A stretch of 5,344 nucleotides of DNA. Origin: Flavobacteriaceae bacterium (lineage in GTDB: Bacteria; Bacteroidota; Bacteroidia; Flavobacteriales; Flavobacteriaceae). Position 1 is the first letter of the stretch; each line of letters starts with the position of its first letter. Positions 1 through 5,344 of the stretch are shown here, in pieces. The position numbers were made by a program, and so were the translations under genes. The notes below the pieces were generated by a model, which saw nothing but the letters and a program-made list of their open reading frames with translations, made no database searches and was not told the origin of the DNA. The DNA is taken from the NCBI GenBank assembly GCA_013042255.1, contig JABDQK010000016.1, forward strand, positions 1 to 5,344, read 5' to 3'.

Positions 1-48
1 AAATAGGAGTATGAAAATAATGCCTTTCAAAGACTTTGATTTGATCAA
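1..48 (-). CDS. Possible start of the next minus-strand gene, with signal-peptide-like N-terminus (3' part outside the window)
   Basis: One minus-strand frame is open from base 48 to the left edge. With a TTG start it would read MIKSKSLKGIIFILLF, a short lysine-rich stretch followed by a hydrophobic run, as in an exported protein or membrane anchor. It would begin 67 nt after purA stops and continue the same-strand gene run. The same frame is open upstream to a TAA about 17 codons earlier, with no ATG. From memory, flavobacteria can have an OstA/LptA-like exported protein near purA, which would fit, but nothing here proves it. Composition is very AT-rich, so 16 open codons is weak evidence, and a plus-strand frame is also open here (2-64). 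Confidence 0.3.
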   Translation of the reverse strand, partial: MIKSKSLKGIIFILLF

Positions 49-65
49 AAATAGGATTTTTTGAT
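27..65. repeat. Nested TTTGAT/ATCAAA palindromes in the purA downstream region
   Basis: Three perfect inverted repeats sit together: TCAAAG-A-CTTTGA (27-39), TTTGATCAAA (40-49), and ATCAAAAA (44-51) with TTTTTGAT (58-65) around a 6-nt loop. The last could fold as an 8-bp hairpin in the message leaving purA, and may be a weak terminator, but it is nearly all A-U. Alternatively the shared TTTGAT element could be a regulatory half-site. The region also overlaps a possible start of the next gene. Confidence 0.4.
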
Positions 66-75
66 GCAGAAGGAT

Positions 76-114
76 TTTCTTTAGTACAGTTTTAATACTT
101 AGTTATTAAAGAAA
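76..114. repeat. Inverted repeat just downstream of purA
   Basis: TTTCTTTA (76-83) and TAAAGAAA (107-114) form a perfect 8-bp inverted repeat around a 23-nt loop, starting 1 nt past the purA stop codon. It could fold at the 3' end of the purA message. The stem is A/T-rich with one G-C pair and no following U-tract in the purA direction, so it is not a convincing intrinsic terminator; a role in mRNA 3'-end stability is possible. Confidence 0.35.
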
Positions 115-115
115 C

Positions 116-1402
116 CTAAGAAACCGCCAACTCCCTGTGGATGGTTTGAGTACGGTCTGGCCCAACAGAAACGATCTGAATAGGCACTTCAAGGGCCTCT
201 TCCAGATATTCGATATAGGTCATCAAATTCTGAGGTAGCTGCTCTTCGGAATTCATTTTTGTGAGATCCTGTTCCCAACCTTTTAATTCTGTATAGATCG
301 GAGTTACATTATTTGCCTCTATATTATAAGGCAGGTGCGTGATCTTTTCTCCCTTGTAATGATAGGCTGTACATACTTTTATAGTATCAAAACCGCTCAG
401 TACATCAGATTTCATCATCATCAGATGTGTGACTCCATTGATCTGAACCGCGTATTTCAAGGCTACAAGATCGAGCCACCCACACCGCCTCGGTCTCCCT
501 GTAGTAGCTCCGAATTCATTTCCAACTTTTCCCATGGTCTCGCCAACTTCATCAAAGAGTTCCGTTGGGAACGGGCCACTTCCCACACGAGTGGTATAGG
601 CCTTAAAAATCCCATATACCTTGTTGATCTTATTGGGGGCAACTCCCAGTCCGGTGCAGGCTCCGGCAGCTGTAGTGTTGGAGGAAGTTACGTAGGGATA
701 CGTTCCAAAGTCGATATCGAGCAGGGAACCCTGAGCCCCTTCAGCCAGGATAGATTTCCCTTCTCTCTGTGCCTGGAATAAATATTCTTCACTATCGATA
801 AAAGTGAGTTTCTTCAGGGCTTCCACAGCAGAAAAGAAATCTGCTTCCAATTCCTGTAGGTTATATTGAATATCCACATCGTAAAAATGGATCATCGCTT
901 CGTGCTTATCGGCCAGCTGGCGATATTTATCTTTCCAGTTATTGAGTTCCAGATCTCCGACCCTAAGGCCATTTCTCCCGGTCTTATCCATATAAGTAGG
1001 GCCTATTCCCTTGAGGGTAGAACCTATCTTTGCCTTCCCTTTGGCAGCTTCCGAAGCAGCGTCTAACAGCCTGTGTGTTGGTAAAATAAGGTGCGCCTTG
1101 CGGGATATCAGCAGGCGGGTCTTGATATCGAGTTCAAACTTCTCAAGATTAGCCAGTTCCTTTCTGAAAATAACGGGATCAATTACCACTCCGTTCCCTA
1201 CCACATTGGTAGCCTCCTCATGGAAGATTCCTGATGGGATGGTATGTAAAACGTGTTTTAAACCGTCAAATTCGAGTGTATGTCCTGCATTAGGCCCTCC
1301 CTGAAATCGGGCTATGATATCGTAATTCTTGGTAAGTACGTCAACAATCTTTCCTTTTCCTTCGTCTCCCCACTGGAGACCTAGTAGTAAATCTACCGCC
1401 AT
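116..1402 (-). CDS. purA: Adenylosuccinate synthetase
   Basis: PurA is a cytosolic homodimer that catalyses IMP + L-aspartate + GTP to adenylosuccinate + GDP + phosphate, the first committed step from IMP to AMP. The 428-residue product is full length (family about 430) and colinear with the E. coli enzyme. Visible sites are GDEGKGK at 12-18 with catalytic Asp13, NAGH at 38-41 with catalytic His41, GIGPTYMDKTGR at 132-143 with Lys140 and Arg143 for IMP binding, EGAQG at 221-225, the VGSGPFPTEL loop at 273-282, TTGRPRRCGW at 300-309, KSDVLSG at 330-336 whose Lys-x-Asp reads guanine, and SVGPD at 412-416. The ATG at 1402 gives the usual MAVDLLLGLQWGDEG start. The gene follows fur after only 14 nt with no room for a full promoter, so it is probably cotranscribed and perhaps translationally coupled. 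It ends with TAG. Identity is certain. Confidence 0.99.
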   Translation of the reverse strand: MAVDLLLGLQWGDEGKGKIVDVLTKNYDIIARFQGGPNAGHTLEFDGLKHVLHTIPSGIFHEEATNVVGNGVVIDPVIFRKELANLEKFELDIKTRLLISRKAHLILPTHRLLDAASEAAKGKAKIGSTLKGIGPTYMDKTGRNGLRVGDLELNNWKDKYRQLADKHEAMIHFYDVDIQYNLQELEADFFSAVEALKKLTFIDSEEYLFQAQREGKSILAEGAQGSLLDIDFGTYPYVTSSNTTAAGACTGLGVAPNKINKVYGIFKAYTTRVGSGPFPTELFDEVGETMGKVGNEFGATTGRPRRCGWLDLVALKYAVQINGVTHLMMMKSDVLSGFDTIKVCTAYHYKGEKITHLPYNIEANNVTPIYTELKGWEQDLTKMNSEEQLPQNLMTYIEYLEEALEVPIQIVSVGPDRTQTIHRELAVS

Positions 1403-1416
1403 GTAACTGTGTATTG

Positions 1417-1869
1417 TTAGTTTGCTTCTTCGTGTTGGTTTCTGGTACCGTAAAAATAAAGCGAATGATTGTTAATCTTTATATCGAAAACTTCTTCTAT
1501 TGTTTGTTTGATCGACTGGATGCGCGGATCACAAAACTCAACTACCTCACCTGTATCGGTCAGGATTACATGATCGTGCTGCCGGTCAAAATAAGATTTT
1601 TCATACTGAGCCTGATTCTTTCCAAACTGATGTTTGCGCACTAACTTGCACTCTAATAAAAGCTCAATAGTATTGTACAGGGTAGCCCGACTCACCCTGT
1701 AATTTTTGTTTTTCATTTTAATATAGAGGGATTCAATATCAAAATGGTTGTCGGTGTCGTAGATTTCCTGCAATATAGCATAGCGCTCAGGGGTCTTTCT
1801 GTGGCCGTTGTCCTCCAGAAAGGCCGTGAATACGTTCTTTACAATTTCCTGATCTTTATTTCCCTTCAT
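1417..1869 (-). CDS. Fur-family metal-dependent transcriptional regulator lacking structural zinc cysteines
   Basis: This 150-residue protein is a Fur-superfamily repressor (Fur/PerR/Zur type) acting as a DNA-binding dimer. The N-terminal winged helix includes the recognition region [15 protein letters not shown] (59-73). The C-terminal dimerisation domain has the family's metal-site wording: HFD from His42, HDH at 98-100, VEF with Glu111 and NHSLYFYG with His135. The CxxC that normally follows HDH is replaced by threonines (VILTDTGEV), and there is no C-terminal CxxC; only Cys74 and Cys113 are present. It therefore seems to lack the Cys4 structural zinc site while keeping regulatory-site ligands. 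An in-frame TAA three codons upstream bounds the ATG start. The stop lies 14 nt before purA, pointing to one transcript. Whether it senses iron, peroxide, zinc or manganese cannot be told from sequence, so no symbol is given. Confidence 0.93.
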   Translation of the reverse strand: MKGNKDQEIVKNVFTAFLEDNGHRKTPERYAILQEIYDTDNHFDIESLYIKMKNKNYRVSRATLYNTIELLLECKLVRKHQFGKNQAQYEKSYFDRQHDHVILTDTGEVVEFCDPRIQSIKQTIEEVFDIKINNHSLYFYGTRNQHEEAN

Positions 1870-1893
1870 GCCTGCTTATCCTGCAATACGCTG

Positions 1894-1901
1894 CAAATGT
1901 A
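1894..1901 (-). promoter_or_regulatory. Promoter -7 box (TACATTTG) for the fur-purA unit, with flanking repeats
   Basis: On the minus strand TACATTTG matches the Bacteroidota -7 consensus TAnnTTTG exactly. It ends 24 nt before the fur ATG, so a start about 5-7 nt downstream would give a leader of roughly 20 nt. The -33 element is weak: the nearest candidate is CTG with a 21-nt spacer, one mismatch from TTG. The box is flanked exactly by GCTG and CAGC (a 4-8-4 inverted repeat, 1890-1905), and TTGCAG occurs twice, 10 bp apart, just downstream (1881-1886 and 1891-1896). These could be operator half-sites, but that is inference. Confidence 0.5.
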
Positions 1902-1957
1902 CAGCTAAAAATGTAAAAACTACAGCCTCAGGACGAGTGAATTAGCGCTTAACTCAA

Positions 1958-4165
1958 TTATGTTCTCGTCACCTTGTCGATCCCCTTTACTTGTTTCAGG
2001 TTGTCGATCAATTTTTTCAGAATTGCCTTGTTTTTTACCACAACAGTAATCCTTCCGGAGAAGGTTCCGCCTTCGGTATCAAAATTCAGATTCCGCATGT
2101 TTACATGCATGTTATCTGAAATAATCTCTGTAATATCATTTATAAGTCCCAGATTGTCCAATCCGGTGAGTTTGATTTCCGCCGTAAATTCCTCCTGAGT
2201 GGAATCGATCCATTTTGCACTGATGATCCTATAGGCGTAATTCGACTGCAATGAGATGGCATTGGGACAGTTTTTCTTGTGCACCTTTATCCCGTCATTC
2301 ACACTGATAAATCCAAATACTTCGTCCCCGGGGATAGGATTGCAACACTGAGACAATTTGTACTCTAGTTTTTCCTCCTCTTTTCCAAAAACGAGCATGT
2401 CGTATTTGGAGGTAATCTCATCTTTGTCAATATCTTCAGGAACCGGTTTTTTCCGCATCCTGTTTTTAAAGAAACTGATAAATGCGTTGTTGTAGGACGA
2501 TGCAAAATCCTTGATCATCTGGTTGTCTATCGAACCTATGCCTACCCTGTAAAACAGATCAAGACTGGTCTTTAGTTTAAAAAAGACTACCATTTTATTG
2601 ACAGAATCCTCATTGAGGGTGACTTTCTGGGATTTCAGTTTTCTCCTCAGTATTTCTTTTCCTTCTTCAGCAACCGCTTTCTTCTCATCCCTGAGGGAGG
2701 CTCTGATTTTAGAACGTGCCCGCGCCGTCGTGGCATATTCGAGCCAGTTTTGATTGGGTTTTGCGCTGTCTGAAGTGATGATCTCGAGCTGGTCTCCGCT
2801 CTTTAATGCTGTGCTGAGGGGTACCAGTTTCCCGTTCACCCTGGCTCCCCTGGTGCGCATCCCCACCTCTGTATGGATATTAAAGGCAAAGTCGATTGGT
2901 GTAGCCCCTTTGGGTAGTGAGATCAGCTCACCTTTGGGGGTAAACACAAAGATCTCCTTGGAATATAAATTGAGTTTGAATTCCTCTACAAAGTCGACCG
3001 CATTGCCATTCGAATTTTCCAGCGCTTCCTGCAAGCGGTTAAGCCATTCTTCAATTCCCTGCTCTTTCTGTGCGCCGTGTTTGTATTTAAAATGGGCAGC
3101 ATATCCCTTTTCTGCGATTTCATGCATCCGCTCACTGCGGATCTGAACCTCTACCCATTTCCCCTGAGGCCCCATTACCGTTATATGCAGCGCTTCGTAT
3201 CCAGTGGACTTCGGAGAGGAAATCCAATCGCGTAATCGTATTGGATTGGGCGTAAAGTGGTCAGTAACAATGGAATAAATTTTCCAGGCAAGGAATTTTT
3301 CGTTCTTTTTATCCGACTTATAGATGATTCTGATGGCGAACTTGTCATAGATTTCATCATAAGAGACATTCTGGGCATTCATTTTCTTCCGTATAGAGAA
3401 GATGGATTTCATCCTGCCCTTAATAGTGTATTTGAGTTTTTCCTTGTCGAGAGAGTCGCGTATAACTGCAGAAAAGTCTTCAATATATTTCAATTGCTCT
3501 TCCTTAGTCTCCTCGATCTTACTCTGTATGTCGTGGTACACCTCCGGTTCTGTATATTTCAGACTGAGGTCTTCCAGTTCGGTCTTGATGTTGTAAAGGC
3601 CTATCCTGTGTGCCAGTGGGGCATAAATATAGAGGGTTTCCGATGCCAGCTTTACCTGCTTGTCTTCAGGCATGGCATCCATGGTAAGCATATTGTGGTA
3701 CCGGTCTGCGATCTTGATGATAATTACCCTGACATCATCGTGGAGGGTAAGGAGCATCTTGCGAAAGTTTTCGGCCTGCTGGGAAATATTGGTGTCTTTC
3801 TTTAAATGAGCAATTTTTGTAAGGCCATCTACGATCCGTGCCACCGTTTCACCGAAAAGTCGTTCTATATCATCCAGGGTGTATTCGGTATCTTCCACCA
3901 CATCATGAAGCAGGGCTGAGGCAATAGAAATGGCGTCCAGTCCAATTTCCGAAGCCACAATTTTGGCTACGGCAATAGGATGGAATACATAGGCCTCCCC
4001 CGATTTTCTGCGTTGGTTTTTATGGGCATCTACGGCCACATCAAATGCAGAGCGAATCAGTTTTTTATCCTCAGGAGTAAGGGTCTGATAGCTAATGCGA
4101 AGCAATTCCTTGTATTGCCTGGCGATTTCGCGATTTTCCTTGTCGATTACAGTTTCACTCCTCAT
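1958..4165 (-). CDS. Bifunctional (p)ppGpp synthetase/hydrolase, RelA/SpoT homologue (RSH)
   Basis: This 735-residue long RSH enzyme makes (p)ppGpp from GTP/GDP and ATP, and hydrolyses it, in the stringent response. The N-terminal HD hydrolase domain (about 40-200) keeps its metal ligands: His62 in FHP, His87-Asp88 in LLHDVVEDT and Asp154 in KIADRYHNM. The synthetase domain (about 245-365) has GRMKS at 250-254, Asp274 in IYDKFAIR, RLRD at 310-313, the G-loop YEALH at 323-327 and Glu339 in VEVQIR. A TGS domain follows (about 404-464, FVFTPKGE), then a Cys-containing domain (Cys607-Cys608, His629, Cys633) and a C-terminal ACT domain (about 660-735). Both catalytic halves look intact, so it is probably the bifunctional Rel/SpoT type. 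The start is the first possible ATG: an in-frame TAA sits two codons upstream. It stops with TAA 88 nt before fur. Automatic annotation could call it relA, spoT or rel; the sequence alone does not settle the name. Confidence 0.97.
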   Translation of the reverse strand: MRSETVIDKENREIARQYKELLRISYQTLTPEDKKLIRSAFDVAVDAHKNQRRKSGEAYVFHPIAVAKIVASEIGLDAISIASALLHDVVEDTEYTLDDIERLFGETVARIVDGLTKIAHLKKDTNISQQAENFRKMLLTLHDDVRVIIIKIADRYHNMLTMDAMPEDKQVKLASETLYIYAPLAHRIGLYNIKTELEDLSLKYTEPEVYHDIQSKIEETKEEQLKYIEDFSAVIRDSLDKEKLKYTIKGRMKSIFSIRKKMNAQNVSYDEIYDKFAIRIIYKSDKKNEKFLAWKIYSIVTDHFTPNPIRLRDWISSPKSTGYEALHITVMGPQGKWVEVQIRSERMHEIAEKGYAAHFKYKHGAQKEQGIEEWLNRLQEALENSNGNAVDFVEEFKLNLYSKEIFVFTPKGELISLPKGATPIDFAFNIHTEVGMRTRGARVNGKLVPLSTALKSGDQLEIITSDSAKPNQNWLEYATTARARSKIRASLRDEKKAVAEEGKEILRRKLKSQKVTLNEDSVNKMVVFFKLKTSLDLFYRVGIGSIDNQMIKDFASSYNNAFISFFKNRMRKKPVPEDIDKDEITSKYDMLVFGKEEEKLEYKLSQCCNPIPGDEVFGFISVNDGIKVHKKNCPNAISLQSNYAYRIISAKWIDSTQEEFTAEIKLTGLDNLGLINDITEIISDNMHVNMRNLNFDTEGGTFSGRITVVVKNKAILKKLIDNLKQVKGIDKVTRT

Positions 4166-4169
4166 ACTT

Positions 4170-4200
4170 TAAAATTACCACAATCTTTTCTAGTTAGCAA
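4170..4200 (-). promoter_or_regulatory. Possible Bacteroidota-type promoter for relA/spoT
   Basis: In the 41-nt gap after the protease gene, the minus strand reads TTG (4200-4198), a 20-nt spacer, then TAATTTTA (4177-4170). This resembles the Bacteroidota -33 TTG and -7 TAnnTTTG pair with one mismatch in the -7 box. If used, transcription would begin almost on the ATG at 4165, giving a leaderless or nearly leaderless message. The gap is AT-rich, so a chance match is quite possible, and read-through from the protease gene is an alternative. Confidence 0.25.
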
Positions 4201-4206
4201 CAAAAA

Positions 4207-5344
4207 TCATGCCCCAAGCCTGCGCACCCGGGCCACGAGTGGAGGATGGGAGTAATGCATGAATACATAGGCGGGGTGGGGTGTGAGGTTGCTGAGGTTG
4301 TTGCGGGATAATTTCTTCAGCGAATCGATAAGAGGTTCTGCCGCCAGGGTTTCTTTTGCATAATAGTCTGCCTGGTATTCGAATTGTCTGGACATATAAT
4401 TCATGGCAAGTCCGGTCAATTGCGAAACCGGGCTATACAACAGACCGAAGCCAATCAGGGCCGCGTGAAAACTGGGTATTTCCACCCCAATAGCTTTTGA
4501 GACTTCCGGATGGTTGATAAATAGGGACAAAAGAAAAAGGGTAAATCCCGTAAGCAATAGGGATACTGATAAGTTGGCGATAATATGACGACGTTTGTAA
4601 TGCCCTACTTCGTGAGCCAGGACGGCAACAATCTCCTCCTCCTCCAGGTCATTGATAAGTGTATCGTAGAGGGTAACCCTTTTCTCCTTACCAAATCCGG
4701 AGAAGTAGGCATTGGCCTTGGTCGATCGCTTAGAACCATCGATGACGAAAATGTTTTTCAACTCGAAGCCCACTTTCTGTGCATATGCCTGGATCTTCTC
4801 TTTAAGGCTGCCTTCTTCCAGAGGGGTTTGCTTATTAAACAGAGGTACAATGAGTCTGCTATAAAACAGGTTCATAAATACAGTGAATACCGCGATGAGG
4901 CCCCAGGCATAAAGCCAGAAATCCGAGCCTGCCCATTGAAAGAACCAGATGACAACAGAGAGGATTCCACCACCCAGAATAGCCAACATCATCCATCCTT
5001 TGACCTTATCGAGAAAGAAGAGTTTTTTTGTCGTTTTATTAAAACCGAATTTCTCTTCAATTACAAAGGTTTTGTAATACGAGAAGGGGGTCATCAGCAA
5101 GTCGCTTCCCAGCATAATAAATCCGAAGAACAACAGGGCCATGCCAATAGGGTGATCGGTTATTCCCCTCACAATCTGATCTATCCATTGAAAGCCGCCA
5201 AAAGCCAGGAAACACAGAATGACCAGCAGGGAAAAGCTCGATGTTAGTAAACCAAAATTGTAATTCGTTTTCTTATAGGCCTGAGACCTGGCGTATTCCT
5301 CTGCGTCATAAACATCTTCCAGTTCCGGAGGTACAGGCTTTGAA
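4207..5344 (-). CDS. M48 family (Ste24/CAAX prenyl protease-like) membrane zinc metallopeptidase, 5' end cut off by the window
   Basis: This is an integral-membrane zinc endopeptidase of family M48A. The frame stays open to the right window edge, giving 378 visible residues; relatives are about 410, so roughly 30-35 N-terminal residues, including the first membrane helix, are missing. An in-frame GTG at 5172 is internal, because conserved family sequence (PPELEDVYDAEEYA, then KKTNYNFGLLTSSF) lies upstream of it. In visible numbering, hydrophobic helices fall near 31-51, 66-83, 117-137, 141-160, 255-276 and 293-314. The zinc site is HEVGH at 244-248 (bases 4600-4614), with the third ligand probably Glu322 in FEYQAD; the conserved HPP lies at 366-368 near the C-terminus. 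It ends with TGA, 41 nt before relA/spoT. By family it cleaves membrane-associated or misfolded proteins; since prenylated CAAX substrates are not typical of bacteria, its real substrate is unknown. Family assignment is secure. Confidence 0.95.
   Translation of the reverse strand, partial: SKPVPPELEDVYDAEEYARSQAYKKTNYNFGLLTSSFSLLVILCFLAFGGFQWIDQIVRGITDHPIGMALLFFGFIMLGSDLLMTPFSYYKTFVIEEKFGFNKTTKKLFFLDKVKGWMMLAILGGGILSVVIWFFQWAGSDFWLYAWGLIAVFTVFMNLFYSRLIVPLFNKQTPLEEGSLKEKIQAYAQKVGFELKNIFVIDGSKRSTKANAYFSGFGKEKRVTLYDTLINDLEEEEIVAVLAHEVGHYKRRHIIANLSVSLLLTGFTLFLLSLFINHPEVSKAIGVEIPSFHAALIGFGLLYSPVSQLTGLAMNYMSRQFEYQADYYAKETLAAEPLIDSLKKLSRNNLSNLTPHPAYVFMHYSHPPLVARVRRLGA

Noticed and set aside
2..64. 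Plus-strand frame open from the left edge to TGA, which could be the tail of a convergent gene
   Set aside because: Only 20 codons in AT-rich sequence with no recognisable C-terminus. All other genes run on the minus strand, so I prefer, weakly, the minus-strand reading.
335..781. 148-codon plus-strand open frame antisense to purA
   Set aside because: It is wholly covered by purA, whose catalytic motifs are in the opposite strand frame; no independent support.
1918..1957. Intrinsic terminator after relA/spoT
   Set aside because: Only a short CCTGAGG self-complementary stretch and a later T-run are visible. No stable GC-rich stem directly precedes the T-run.
3257..3805. 182-codon plus-strand open frame antisense to the RSH gene
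   Set aside because: It lies fully inside the conserved hydrolase and synthetase coding region of the minus strand. Its sequence shows no family features.
5170..5172. GTG at 5172 as start of the M48 protease
   Set aside because: The frame remains open and carries conserved family sequence for 57 further codons to the window edge, so this GTG is an internal valine.
4585..5247. 220-codon open frame on the plus strand, antisense to the M48 protease
   Set aside because: The minus-strand frame encodes a clear conserved protease across the same bases. The antisense product has no recognisable motif or membrane pattern and looks like a shadow frame.

Overview
The window looks like chromosomal core sequence from a member of the Bacteroidota, most likely a marine-type Flavobacteriaceae. 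The protein sequences point there: a Ste24-like M48 protease with flavobacterial wording, a long RelA/SpoT homologue with an RLRD motif, and a Fur protein without structural zinc cysteines. The gaps are AT-rich, lack clear Shine-Dalgarno sites, and one carries a Bacteroidota-type promoter box (TAnnTTTG). This assignment comes from remembered family features, not from a search.

Every supported gene lies on the minus strand, so transcription runs from right to left. In transcription order: a 5'-truncated M48 membrane metalloprotease (4207-5344, running off the right edge); a 41-nt gap; a full-length bifunctional (p)ppGpp synthetase/hydrolase (1958-4165); an 88-nt gap holding the best promoter candidate; a Fur-family metalloregulator (1417-1869); a 14-nt gap; adenylosuccinate synthetase purA (116-1402); then an AT-rich, palindrome-rich gap. 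At the left edge there may be the first codons of a further minus-strand gene with a signal-peptide-like start (1-48, TTG start, weak).

fur and purA are close enough to be one transcription unit, probably driven from the promoter just upstream of fur. The RSH enzyme sets (p)ppGpp levels, and ppGpp is a known direct inhibitor of PurA in E. coli, so the neighbourhood puts a nucleotide-alarmone enzyme, a metal/redox-type repressor and an alarmone-sensitive purine enzyme side by side. The protease has no obvious functional tie to the others.

I see no mobile element, CRISPR array, RNA gene or clear new system. The observations worth a second look are small: the architecture of the fur promoter, the missing zinc cysteines in Fur, a possible leaderless relA/spoT promoter, and nested palindromes downstream of purA.
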